This document shows positions 33,078 through 41,995 of a DNA stretch of 64,000 bases, piece after piece; positions within the stretch are counted from its first letter, which is position 1; each line of letters starts with the position of its first letter. The stretch comes from Streptomyces sp. HUAS YS2. Lineage in GTDB: Bacteria; Actinomycetota; Actinomycetes; Streptomycetales; Streptomycetaceae. Under the pieces are notes generated by a model, which did not search any database, was not told the DNA's origin, and was given only the letters and a program-made list of their open reading frames with translations. The stretch lies in NCBI RefSeq assembly GCF_033343995.1, contig NZ_CP137573.1:5675001-5739000 (forward strand), written 5' to 3'. Made by a program: the position numbers and the translations under genes.

Positions 33078-36065
33078 ATGACCGGACCGGGGCGCAGGAG
33101 CAGCACGTTCAGCAGGCTGCTGCGGCACGGTTTCACCGACCCGTCCCGCGCCGAGCGGCTGCTCGACCTGCCCGAGCTGGCCGCGCTGCGCGACGACTCC
33201 GTGCTGCTCGACGCGCTCGGCGCCACCGCGGACCCCGACCTCGCGCTGCACGGCCTGGTACGGCTGGTCGAGGCGCAGCCCGAGGACGAGCGGCAGACCC
33301 TCACCACCACCCTGCTCTCCGCCAAGCCGTTCCGCGACCGGCTGCTCGGCGTGCTCGGGTCCTCAGAGGCGCTCGCCGACCACCTGGCCCGGCACCCCCG
33401 CGACTGGCAGGCCCTGGTCACGTACGAGGCCGCCGACCTGCACCCCGGGGTCGCCGAGTTCGAGCAGGGGCTCGCCGAGGCCGTCGACCCGCTGTCGCTG
33501 CGGGTCGCCTACCGGCGCTGCCTGCTCGCCATAGCGGCCCGCGACGTGTGCGGCACGACCCACGTCGCCCAGACGGCCGCCGAGCTCGCCGACCTCGCCA
33601 CCGCCACCCTCCGCGCCGCTCTGGCCATCGCCCGGACGGCCGCGCCCGCCGACGCCGCCCAGTGCCGGCTCGCGGTCATCGCGATGGGCAAGTGCGGTGG
33701 TCACGAGCTCAACTACGTCTCCGACGTCGACGTGATCTTCGTGGCCGAGGTGGTGGAGGGTGCCGACGAGGGCAAGGCGATGCAGGCCGCCACCCGGCTG
33801 GCCTCGCACCTGATGCGGATCTGCTCCGAGACCACCGTCGAGGGCTCCATCTGGCCGGTCGACGCCAACCTGCGCCCCGAGGGCCGCAACGGTCCGCTGG
33901 TGCGCACCCTCAGCTCCCATCTCGCCTACTACCAGCGCTGGGCCAAGACCTGGGAGTTCCAGGCACTGCTCAAGGCCCGCGCGGTGGCCGGCGACCCGGA
34001 GCTGGGCGCCGAGTACATCGAGGCGGTGTCGCCGCTGGTCTGGCAGGCCGCCGAGCGGGAGAACTTCGTCCCCGACGTGCAGAAGATGCGCCGCCGGGTC
34101 GTCGACAACATCCCCGCCGCGCAGATCGACCGCGAGCTGAAGCTCGGTCCCGGCGGCCTGAGGGACGTCGAGTTCGCCGTCCAGTTGCTGCAGCTGGTGC
34201 ACGGCCGCAGCGACGCCACGCTGCGCAGCGGCAGCACCCTCGACGCGCTCGGCGCGCTCGCCGCCGGCGGCTACGTGGGCCGCGCCGACGCCGCCCAACT
34301 GGACGACGCGTACCGCTTCCTGCGCGCCATGGAGCACCGCATCCAGCTGTACCGGCTGCGCCGCACCCACCTCGTACCCGAGGACGAGACCGACCTGCGC
34401 CGGCTCGGCCGTTCCCTCGGCCTGCGCACCGACCCGGTCGCCGACCTGAACAAGGAGTGGCGGCGGCACGCCTCCGTGGTCCGGCGGCTGCACGAGAAGA
34501 TCTTCTACCGGCCGCTGCTCGACGCGGTCGCCCAGCTCGCGCCCGGCGAGATCCGGCTCAGCCCGCAGGCGGCCGGGCAGCGCCTGGAGGCGCTCGGGTA
34601 CGCCGATCCCGCCGCCGCCCTGCGCCATCTGGAGGCGCTGACCGCCGGGATGTCCCGCAAGGCCGCGATCCAGCGGACCCTGCTGCCGGTACTGCTCGGC
34701 TGGTTCGCGGACTCGGCCGACCCGGACGCGGGCCTGCTCGGCTTCCGCAAGGTGTCCGACGCGCTCGGCAAGACCCCCTGGTACCTGCGGCTGCTGCGCG
34801 ACGAGGGCGCCGCGGCGGAGAACCTGGCCCGCGTCCTGTCGGCCGGCCGGCTCGCCCCCGACCTGCTGCTGCGGGCCCCCGAGGCGGTCGCCATCCTCGG
34901 CGACCCGGAGGGCCTGAAGCCGCGCGGCCGGGACCACCTGGAGCAGGAGGTGCTGGCCGCGGTCGGCCGCGCCGACGACGCCGAACAGGCCGTCGCGGCG
35001 GTCCGCGGAGTGCGCCGCCGCGAGCTGTTCCGTACCGCCGCCGCCGACCTGATCGGCTCGTACGGCACCGAGGACAACCCCCGCGAACCCGACCCCGGCG
35101 CCCTGGTCGACCGGGTCGGCAACGCGGTCACCGACCTGAACGCGGCGACCATCGCGGGCGCGCTGCGGGCCGCCGTCCGGGCCGGCTGGGGCGAGGAACT
35201 GCCGACCCGCTTCGCGGTCATCGGCATGGGCCGCTTCGGCGGCCACGAGCTGGGTTACGGCTCCGACGCTGACGTGCTCTTCGTGCACCAGCCGCGCGAG
35301 GGCGTCGACGAGCAGGAGGCCGCCCGGGCCGCCAACCGGGTCGTCGAGGAGATGCGACGGCTGCTCCAACTGCCCACCGCCGACCCGCCGCTGCTGATCG
35401 ACGCCGATCTGCGCCCGGAGGGCAAGAGCGGCCCGCTGGTGCGCACGCTCGGCTCGTACGAGGCCTACTACCGCCGCTGGTCGCTGGTCTGGGAGGCGCA
35501 GGCGCTGCTGCGCGCCGAGCCGATGGCGGGGGACCCGGAGTTGGGCGCGCGGTTCGTGGAGCTGATCGACCCGCTGCGGTACCCGATGGAGGGCCTGGGC
35601 GAGGACGCGGTCCGTGAGATCCGCAAGCTCAAGGCCCGGATGGAGAGCGAGCGGCTGCCGCGCGGCGCGGACCCCACCCTGCACGCGAAGCTGGGCCGGG
35701 GCGGGCTGTCGGACGTGGAGTGGACCGTCCAGTTGTTCCAGATGCAGCACGGCTGGGAGCTGCCCGGGCTGCGCACCACCCGGACCCGCGAGGCGCTCGC
35801 CCACGCCCACGCGGCGGGGCTGATCCCGGGCGACGAGGCGCAGATCCTCGACGAGGCGTGGGTGCTGGCCACCCGGGTGCGCAACGCGGTGATGCTGGTC
35901 CGCGGCCGGCCCGGCGACACGTTCCCCTCGGACGGCCGCGAGCTGGCTGCCGTGGGGCGGTACCTGGGGTACGGGCCCGGCCACGTCGGTGAGATGGTCG
36001 ACGACTACCGGCGGATCACCCGGCGGGCACGAGCGGTCGTGGAGGAGCTGTTCTACGGGGCGTAG
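33078..36065 (+). CDS. glnE: Bifunctional glutamine-synthetase adenylyltransferase/deadenylase
   Basis: 995 residues with two nucleotidyltransferase halves. The N-terminal removase half has GKCGGHELNYVSDVDVIFV; the C-terminal transferase half has GRFGGHELGYGSDADVLFVH. Each is followed by a DANLRPEG/DADLRPEG segment and a YYQRWAKTWEFQAL/YYRRWSLVWEAQAL helix. It adds AMP to and removes AMP from a tyrosine of GS-I (GlnA) in response to PII and glutamine. GGAG about 9 bases upstream supports ATG 33078. GlnA2, 4 kb upstream, lacks the target loop. Confidence 0.96.
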   Translation: MTGPGRRSSTFSRLLRHGFTDPSRAERLLDLPELAALRDDSVLLDALGATADPDLALHGLVRLVEAQPEDERQTLTTTLLSAKPFRDRLLGVLGSSEALADHLARHPRDWQALVTYEAADLHPGVAEFEQGLAEAVDPLSLRVAYRRCLLAIAARDVCGTTHVAQTAAELADLATATLRAALAIARTAAPADAAQCRLAVIAMGKCGGHELNYVSDVDVIFVAEVVEGADEGKAMQAATRLASHLMRICSETTVEGSIWPVDANLRPEGRNGPLVRTLSSHLAYYQRWAKTWEFQALLKARAVAGDPELGAEYIEAVSPLVWQAAERENFVPDVQKMRRRVVDNIPAAQIDRELKLGPGGLRDVEFAVQLLQLVHGRSDATLRSGSTLDALGALAAGGYVGRADAAQLDDAYRFLRAMEHRIQLYRLRRTHLVPEDETDLRRLGRSLGLRTDPVADLNKEWRRHASVVRRLHEKIFYRPLLDAVAQLAPGEIRLSPQAAGQRLEALGYADPAAALRHLEALTAGMSRKAAIQRTLLPVLLGWFADSADPDAGLLGFRKVSDALGKTPWYLRLLRDEGAAAENLARVLSAGRLAPDLLLRAPEAVAILGDPEGLKPRGRDHLEQEVLAAVGRADDAEQAVAAVRGVRRRELFRTAAADLIGSYGTEDNPREPDPGALVDRVGNAVTDLNAATIAGALRAAVRAGWGEELPTRFAVIGMGRFGGHELGYGSDADVLFVHQPREGVDEQEAARAANRVVEEMRRLLQLPTADPPLLIDADLRPEGKSGPLVRTLGSYEAYYRRWSLVWEAQALLRAEPMAGDPELGARFVELIDPLRYPMEGLGEDAVREIRKLKARMESERLPRGADPTLHAKLGRGGLSDVEWTVQLFQMQHGWELPGLRTTRTREALAHAHAAGLIPGDEAQILDEAWVLATRVRNAVMLVRGRPGDTFPSDGRELAAVGRYLGYGPGHVGEMVDDYRRITRRARAVVEELFYGA

Positions 36066-36088
36066 TCAGGGCCCTTCGCCGGGCCGGG

Positions 36089-36703
36089 CTACGCCGGGTC
36101 GTCCGCTTCCAGCAGTGTCCGCAGGTACGCCACGTACCCGGTCAGGGCCAGCTCGAACGCGGCCTCCGAGCGGGTGTCGGTCACGCCGAGGGCGCGGGCC
36201 AGCTGCGGGGTCTCCGCCTCGTCCGTGAGCTCCCACATCGCCTCGGGGGCCGCCATGTCCAGCGCCGAGCCGAGGACCAGGTTCTCCAGGCCGATGATCA
36301 CCGGCATGACGTCCGGCAGCGCGAAGCCCGCGTCCAGGAGCCGGGTGACGGCCTGTTCGTACTGGAGCAGCACCATCGGCGCGCGGACCGGTGACGTGGT
36401 GAGCAGCGGGATCGCCCGCGGGTGGGCGGCGAAGGCCGCCCGGTAGGAGCGGGCCCAGGCGGTCATCGCCTCGTCCCAGCCCTCCAGGCGCAGCGTCGCG
36501 GGGTCGATGGCGGCGCAGACCCGCTCGCGCACGAGTTCCACGATGCCGTCCCGGCCGTCCACATGGTGGTACACCGAGGCCGTCTGCACGCCCAGTTTCC
36601 GCGCGATCTGCGGAACGCTGAACTCTCCCTGCGCGTCCACGAGTTCCAGCGCGGTGCTGGTGATGCGCTCGCGGTCGAGCAGCGCCTTGCGCGGCCGGCC
36701 CAT
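36089..36703 (-). CDS. TetR-family repressor of the divergent permease/amidohydrolase operon
   Basis: 204 residues. The helix-turn-helix is at about 25-60 (FSVPQIARKLGVQTASVYHHVDGRDGIVELV). The C-terminal domain resembles the TetR_C_1 type, with HPRAIPLLTTSPVRAPMVLLQYEQ. GGGGGA stands 7 bases before ATG 36703. A long palindrome (36759-36781) occupies the 103-base divergent promoter region. It probably represses both itself and the catabolic pair. Confidence 0.9.
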   Translation of the reverse strand: MGRPRKALLDRERITSTALELVDAQGEFSVPQIARKLGVQTASVYHHVDGRDGIVELVRERVCAAIDPATLRLEGWDEAMTAWARSYRAAFAAHPRAIPLLTTSPVRAPMVLLQYEQAVTRLLDAGFALPDVMPVIIGLENLVLGSALDMAAPEAMWELTDEAETPQLARALGVTDTRSEAAFELALTGYVAYLRTLLEADDPA

Positions 36704-36758
36704 CGTCGGTTCCCCCAGTTCAGGTCTTCCCGGATCGTCGGGACGAGGCTACATTGCC

Positions 36759-36781
36759 GAAACCGAAAGCCTTTAGGTTTC
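36759..36781. promoter_or_regulatory. 23-bp near-perfect palindrome, TetR-type operator
   Basis: GAAACC...AAAG.CTTT...GGTTTC: the outer 6 and inner 4 bases of each arm are exact complements, with single mismatches between. It lies in the divergent promoter region between the TetR gene and the permease gene, and is AT-rich compared with the surroundings. The plus-strand hexamer TACATT at 36750-36755 may be a -10 box next to it. Confidence 0.8.
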
Positions 36782-36806
36782 CTGCCTCGGAAGGGCTTCC
36801 CCACCT

Positions 36807-38363
36807 ATGACCGCACCCACCCCCGACACGTCCGAGGGGTTGAGAACCGGCACCCTCAACACCGCCGACATCTCGTTCTTCGTCGTCTCGGCCGCCGCCC
36901 CGCTCACCGTCATGGCCGGCGTCGCCCCGATCGCCATCGTGCTCGGCGGCATCGGCGCCCCCACCGGCTACCTGCTGGCCGGCATCACCCTGGCGATCTT
37001 CGCGGTCGGGTTCACGACCATGAGCCGCCACGTGAAGAGCGCCGGCGCGTTCTACGCGTACATCACCCGCGGCCTCGGCAAGCCCCTCGGCATCGCCGCC
37101 GCCCTGCTCGCCATGCTCGGCTACAACGGCATGGAGATCGGCGTGTACGGCCTGCTCGGCACCGCCACCGCCGACACCGCCCACTCCCTGTGGGGCGTCG
37201 ACATCCCCTGGCTCCCGGTCTCGCTCGCCGGGCTGCTGCTCATCTGGTACGGCGGCTACCGCTCGATCGACTTCGGCGCCAAGGTCCTCGGCCTCCTGCT
37301 CGTCGCCGAGACCGGCATCCTCGTGCTGCTCGCCGGCGGCGTGCTGCTCAAGGGCGGCGCGGACGGCCTGTCGCTCGCCTCCTTCGCCCCCGGCAACGTG
37401 CTCGTCCCCGGCACCGCGGGCGTCCTCGCCTTCGCGTTCGCCGCGTTCACCGGCTTCGAGTCCACGGTGATCTACCGCCGCGAGGCGAAGAACCCCGACC
37501 GCACCGTCCCGCGCGCGACCTATCTGGCCGTCGGCTTCCTCGGGCTGTTCTACGCCTTCGTGGTGTGGATCGCGATCCAGGCCTTCGGTGACGCGAAGGT
37601 CGTCGAGGCCGCGGGCGGCGATCCGGCCGGGCTGTTCTTCACCGCCATCACCACCTTCGTCGGCGGCTGGGCGGCCGACCTGATGCACGTCCTCATCGTC
37701 ACCAGCGTCCTCGCCTCCCTGCTCGCCTTCCACAACGCGATCAACCGCTACGGCCTCGCGCTCGCCGAGGAGGGCGTGCTGCCCCGGTCCTTCGGCCGGA
37801 TCCACCCGCGCCACCGCTCCCCGTACGCCGCGGGCATCGCCCAGACCGTGCTCGGCGCGGTCGTGGTCCTCGGCTTTGCACTGGCCGGGGCCGACCCGTA
37901 CCAGCAGCTGCTGCTCTGGGTGAACACCCCCGGCATGATCGGCCTGCTCGCGCTCCAGCTGCTCGCCGCGCTCGCCGTGCCGTTCTTCTTCCGGAAGATC
38001 ACGCACACCGAGGGCGTGCTGCGCACCACCGTCGCCCCCGCCGTCGCGGTGGTCCTGCTCTCCGGGGCGATCTGGCTGGTGATCACGCACATGGACCTCT
38101 TCACGGCCGCCCCGCCGCTGGTCAACACCGTGCTCGTCGCCGTCGTCCCCGCCGTGTTCGTCCTCGGCCTCGCCCTGGCCCGGCGACTGCGCCGCACCCG
38201 CCCCGAGGTGTACGCGAACTTCGCCGCCGAGCCCCGGACCGATCCCGGGACCGAGCCCGGCACCGCGCCCGCCACCGACACCCCGTCCACCGAAGGAGAA
38301 GCGCCGTCGTGTCCGCACCCGACCTCGTCCTCGTCAACGCCCGCGTCCGCACGCCCGAGCTGA
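36807..38363 (+). CDS. APC-superfamily amino acid/amine permease
   Basis: 518 residues, about 12 helices. The first helix has the unwound substrate site typical of APC members (FFVVSAAAPLTVMAGVAPIA). FAFAAFTGFESTVIYRREAKNPDRTVPRA in helix 6 and following loop is the other hallmark. The cytoplasmic tail is Thr/Glu/Pro-rich. Substrates may be an amino acid, polyamine or other amine. GGAAGG about 10 bases before ATG 36807 is an acceptable ribosome site. The last 55 bases overlap the amidohydrolase gene. Confidence 0.9.
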   Translation: MTAPTPDTSEGLRTGTLNTADISFFVVSAAAPLTVMAGVAPIAIVLGGIGAPTGYLLAGITLAIFAVGFTTMSRHVKSAGAFYAYITRGLGKPLGIAAALLAMLGYNGMEIGVYGLLGTATADTAHSLWGVDIPWLPVSLAGLLLIWYGGYRSIDFGAKVLGLLLVAETGILVLLAGGVLLKGGADGLSLASFAPGNVLVPGTAGVLAFAFAAFTGFESTVIYRREAKNPDRTVPRATYLAVGFLGLFYAFVVWIAIQAFGDAKVVEAAGGDPAGLFFTAITTFVGGWAADLMHVLIVTSVLASLLAFHNAINRYGLALAEEGVLPRSFGRIHPRHRSPYAAGIAQTVLGAVVVLGFALAGADPYQQLLLWVNTPGMIGLLALQLLAALAVPFFFRKITHTEGVLRTTVAPAVAVVLLSGAIWLVITHMDLFTAAPPLVNTVLVAVVPAVFVLGLALARRLRRTRPEVYANFAAEPRTDPGTEPGTAPATDTPSTEGEAPSCPHPTSSSSTPASARPS

Positions 38364-39877
38364 CCGCCCACACCGCCGTCGCCGTCCGCGCCGGACTGAT
38401 CACCGCGCTCGGCGACGACACCGACGCCCGTGCCTGGGCCGGTCCCGGCACCGAGACGATCGACCTCGGCGGCGCCACCCTCACCCCCGGCCTGACCGAC
38501 GCGCACAGCCACCCCGTCTGGGGCCTGGAGATGTTCTCCGGCACCGACCTCTCGGCCGTCCGCGACCTCGACGAGCTGCGGGCCGTGCTCGCCGGTGCCG
38601 ACCGCCGCGACGGCTGGGTGATCGGCTACGGCCTCGACCACAACGTGTTCGGCGGCCGGGCGGTGCACCGCGCCCTGATCGAGGACGTCCTCGACGGCGT
38701 ACCCGCCTGCCTCCGGCTCTACGACGGACACTCCATCCTCGCCACCGGCCCGGCCCTCGAGGCCGCCGGCATCGACGGCCCGCGGAGCTTCGCACAGCGC
38801 TCCGAGATCGTCTGCGACGCCGACGGCATCCCCACCGGCCACCTGAACGAGCACGCCGCCATGGACCTGCTCACCGCGGTGCTGCCGGTCCGGTCCACCG
38901 ACGAGCGGCGCTCCCGGCTGGTCGAGCTGCTCTCCGAGATGGCCGCCACCGGGCTCACCTCCGCCCATGTCATGGACCTCGGCGGCCCCGACGTGCCCGG
39001 GCTGCTCGCCGCCGTCGAGGCGGAGGGCGACCTGCCGGTACGGCTGCGCCTCGCGCCCTGGTGCATGCCGGGCGCGGACGCGGCGGAGCTGGACGAGCTG
39101 GTCCGGCTGCAGAGCCGGTCCGGGCGGCTGTGGCAGGTCGCGGGCGTGAAGTTCTTCATGGACGGCACGGTCGAGGGCGGCACCGCCTGGCTGGAGCACG
39201 CCGACTGCCACGGCCAGGGCACGGACGCCTTCTGGCCAGACCCGGCCGGCTACGCCGCCGCCGTGCGGCATCTGCACCGCGCCGGGGTCGGCACCGCCAC
39301 CCACGCCATCGGGGACGCGGCCGTCCGCAACGTCCTGGACACGGTGGAGGCGCTGGGCCCCGGCGGCCCGCGGCACCGCATCGAGCACATCGAGACCGTG
39401 CCCGACGACCAGCTCGGCCGGTTCGCCGCGCTCGGCGTCGCCGCCTCGATGCAGCCCCCGCACACCGCGTACACCCGCGCCGACCACACGGACGAGTGGT
39501 CCAAGCGGCTCGGCGACGAGCGGGCCGGCCGGGCGTGGCGGATCCGCGACCTGCGGGACGCGGGCGCGGCGCTCGCCCTCGGCTCCGACTGGCCGATCGC
39601 GCACTACGACGCCCGGCAGGTCCTCGCCACCGCCCAGCGTCCGCGCGGCGCCGCCTCCGCCCGCCCCGGCCTCACCGGCCTGGAGTCGCTGGAGGGCGTC
39701 ACGACGCACGCCGCCTACGCGGCGGGGGAGGAGGCAGTGGCGGGCAGGATCGCGCCCGGCTTCCGGGCCGACCTGACGGCCTTCGCCGTCGACCCGGCCG
39801 AGGCCCCGGCCGACGAGACCGAGCAGGCCCCGATCCGGCTCACGATCGCCGGCGGCCGCGTCACGTACCGCGGCTGA
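38309..39877 (+). CDS. YtcJ-like metal-dependent amidohydrolase
   Basis: 522 residues. The metal-binding HxH is in LTPGLTDAHSHPVWGLEMF. Further motifs are GVKFFMDGTVEGGTAWLEH (bridging region), GVGTATHAIGDAAVRNVLD, HRIEHIETV and the Asp in LGSDWPIAHYD. Amidohydro_3 enzymes cleave amides, formamides or carbamates; the natural substrate is unknown. Start GTG 38309 has GAAGGAG about 10 bases before it, inside the permease gene. With the permease it forms an import-and-hydrolyse unit under the divergent TetR repressor. Confidence 0.9.
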   Translation: MSAPDLVLVNARVRTPELTAHTAVAVRAGLITALGDDTDARAWAGPGTETIDLGGATLTPGLTDAHSHPVWGLEMFSGTDLSAVRDLDELRAVLAGADRRDGWVIGYGLDHNVFGGRAVHRALIEDVLDGVPACLRLYDGHSILATGPALEAAGIDGPRSFAQRSEIVCDADGIPTGHLNEHAAMDLLTAVLPVRSTDERRSRLVELLSEMAATGLTSAHVMDLGGPDVPGLLAAVEAEGDLPVRLRLAPWCMPGADAAELDELVRLQSRSGRLWQVAGVKFFMDGTVEGGTAWLEHADCHGQGTDAFWPDPAGYAAAVRHLHRAGVGTATHAIGDAAVRNVLDTVEALGPGGPRHRIEHIETVPDDQLGRFAALGVAASMQPPHTAYTRADHTDEWSKRLGDERAGRAWRIRDLRDAGAALALGSDWPIAHYDARQVLATAQRPRGAASARPGLTGLESLEGVTTHAAYAAGEEAVAGRIAPGFRADLTAFAVDPAEAPADETEQAPIRLTIAGGRVTYRG

Positions 39878-39923
39878 GGGGCCGGGGCGGCTCCGGTCAG
39901 GTACCGGGGCTGAGCCCCGCCCG

Positions 39924-40832
39924 TCACGTGCCTGAGCGGACCCGCTCCGGCGCGGTGTCCCGGTCCGCCTCCGACGGCGGAGGCGGACCGGACGACTGCA
40001 CCCGCCTGCTCTCCACCTGCTTCGGCAGCCGCTGCGGCAGCGCTCCGTACCAGAGGTACGAGACGGCGAAGCCGAACGCCAGGCAGACCATGCCGCCGAC
40101 CGCGTCCAGCCAGAAGTGGTTGGCCGTCGCCACGATGACCACGAGGGTCAGGGCCGGGTAGAGCAGGCCCAGGATCTTCTTCCAGGGGGCCGACGCCAGG
40201 AAGAAGATCATCAGTCCGCACCACAGCGACCAGCCGATGTGCATCGACGGCATCGCCGCGTACTGGTTCGACATGTGCTTGAGGTTGCCGGAGGCCATCG
40301 AGCCCCAGGTCTGGTGCATCAGCACGGTGTCGACGAAGTTCTGGCCGTTCATCAGCCGGGGCGGCGCGAGCGGATACAGGTAGTAACCGACCAGCGCCAC
40401 ACCGGTGGTGGCGAACAGGACCGTGCGCGACGCCGCGTAACGGCCCGGCTGCCGGCGGTACAGCCACACGAGCACACCGATGGTGACGATGAAGTGCAGG
40501 GTCGCGTAGTAGTAGTTCATCGACACGACCAGCCATGTCACCGAGTTGACGGCGTGGTTGACCGCCTCCTCGAAGGCCAGACCGAGCGACTTCTCGGTCT
40601 GCCAGACCCAGTCGGCGTTCTTCAGCGCCTCAGCCTTCTGCTCCGGCACGGCGTTGCGGATCAGCGAGTACGTCCAGTAGCTGAGCCCGATGAGCAGGAT
40701 CTCGAACCAGATCCGGGGGCGGCGGGGCGCGCGCAGGCGTGCCCTCACTCCGGCACCGTTCTTGATGGGTGACGGGGGTGACGGGGTGGCCGCCTCGCGG
40801 CCTTCCGATCGATTCACGGTCGTTTCACCCAT
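39924..40832 (-). CDS. PAP2/inositol-phosphorylceramide-synthase-like membrane phosphatase
   Basis: 302 residues, six membrane helices after a basic N-terminal tail. Phosphatase motif 2 is AAMPSMHIGWSLW, and motif 3 is VATANHFWLDAVGG (His and Asp). Motif 1 is replaced by YPLAPPRLM, as in the Aur1/PAP2_3 branch. Such enzymes dephosphorylate or transfer lipid phosphates on the outer face of the membrane. ATG 40832 is taken as start; a GTG 8 codons upstream (40856) is also possible and neither has a good ribosome site. The C-terminus is Pro/Ser-rich and cytoplasmic. Confidence 0.88.
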   Translation of the reverse strand: MGETTVNRSEGREAATPSPPSPIKNGAGVRARLRAPRRPRIWFEILLIGLSYWTYSLIRNAVPEQKAEALKNADWVWQTEKSLGLAFEEAVNHAVNSVTWLVVSMNYYYATLHFIVTIGVLVWLYRRQPGRYAASRTVLFATTGVALVGYYLYPLAPPRLMNGQNFVDTVLMHQTWGSMASGNLKHMSNQYAAMPSMHIGWSLWCGLMIFFLASAPWKKILGLLYPALTLVVIVATANHFWLDAVGGMVCLAFGFAVSYLWYGALPQRLPKQVESRRVQSSGPPPPSEADRDTAPERVRSGT

Positions 40833-40935
40833 AGGAGGAGAGTCTGCCAGATTCACGCCCTACGACCGATCATCCCTCGAACGGGTTCCCGGTGCACGCG
40901 GTCCGACTCGAGGATGAGCCGGAACCACGGTTCTA

Positions 40936-41970
40936 TCAGGGGTTTCGCTGTCCGGGGGAGGGGGCGGAAGCTGTTGATCCGCGCACCACGAGCTCCGGCA
41001 TGAACACGAACTCGCTGTGCGGCGCGGGGGTGCCGCCGACCTCTTCGAGCAGCGCCCGCACCGCCGCCTGGCCCATCGCCTGGACCGGCTGCCGGATGGT
41101 CGTCAGCGGCGGGTCCGTGAACGCTATGAGAGGGGAGTCGTCGAAGCCGACCACCGAGACGTCCCGGGGCACCCGCAGCCCCTGCTGCCGGGCGGCCCGG
41201 ATCGCGCCGAGCGCCATCATGTCGCTCGCGCAGACGATCGCCGTGCAGCCCCGCTCGATCAGCGCGGTCGCCGCGGCCTGACCACCCTCCAGGGTGTACA
41301 GGGAGTGCTGGACCAGCTCCTCGGACTCCTCCGGGGACAGCCCGAGCCGCTCGTTCATGCCGCGCCGGAAGCCCTCGATCTTGCGCAGCACCGGCACGAA
41401 CCGCTTCGGCCCGACGGCGAGCCCGATCCGGGTGTGCCCGAGCGCCGCGAGATGCGTGACCGCCAGTTGCATCGCGGCCCGGTCGTCCGGCGAGACGAAG
41501 GGGGCCTGCACCTTGGGGGAGAAGCCGTTGATCAGGACGAACGGAACCCCCTTGCCGCGCAGCTGGTCGTAGCGCGAGGTGTCCGCGGTGGTGTCCGCGT
41601 GCAGCCCGGAGACGAAGATGATCCCCGAGACACCCCGCTCCACCAGCATGTCGGTGAGCTCGTCCTCGGTGGACCCGCCCGGGGTCTGCGTCGCGAGGAC
41701 GGGGGTGTAGCCCTGCCGGGTCAGGGCCTGCCCGATGACCTGCGCGAGCGCGGGGAAGATCGGGTTGTCCAGTTCGGGGGTTATCAGTCCGACCAGTCCG
41801 GCGCTGCGCCGGCGCAGTCGCACCGGACGCTCGTAGCCGAGGACGTCGAGCGCGGCAAGCACGGACTCACGGGTGGCCGCGGCCACACCGGGCTTGCCGT
41901 TGAGCACGCGGCTGACTGTGGCTTCACTGACCCCCGCCTGGGCTGCGATGTCGGCAAGCCGCGCGGTCAT
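40936..41970 (-). CDS. malR: LacI-family maltose repressor (MalR-like)
   Basis: 344 residues. The LacI headpiece is at the N-terminus (LADIAAQAGVSEATVSRVLNG) followed by a hinge with VRLRRRSAGLVGL. The core is a periplasmic-binding-like domain (TPELDNPIFPALAQ, VVGFDDSPLIAFTDPPLTT). It lies next to an alpha-glucosidase gene and malE. The probable targets are the CTTGCAG-type sites upstream of malE. TACAGT at 41979-41984 is 8 bases before ATG 41970, so the gene may have its own promoter inside the end of the glucosidase gene. A paralogue lies at 48825. Confidence 0.9.
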   Translation of the reverse strand: MTARLADIAAQAGVSEATVSRVLNGKPGVAAATRESVLAALDVLGYERPVRLRRRSAGLVGLITPELDNPIFPALAQVIGQALTRQGYTPVLATQTPGGSTEDELTDMLVERGVSGIIFVSGLHADTTADTSRYDQLRGKGVPFVLINGFSPKVQAPFVSPDDRAAMQLAVTHLAALGHTRIGLAVGPKRFVPVLRKIEGFRRGMNERLGLSPEESEELVQHSLYTLEGGQAAATALIERGCTAIVCASDMMALGAIRAARQQGLRVPRDVSVVGFDDSPLIAFTDPPLTTIRQPVQAMGQAAVRALLEEVGGTPAPHSEFVFMPELVVRGSTASAPSPGQRNP

Positions 41971-41978
41971 GGGATTGG

Positions 41979-41984
41979 ACTGTA
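41979..41984 (-). promoter_or_regulatory. -10 element (TACAGT) before malR
   Basis: On the minus strand TACAGT ends 8 bases before ATG 41970, between the glucosidase stop codon and malR. No ribosome site is visible. Confidence 0.45.
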
Positions 41985-41995
41985 CCGGTCGCACG

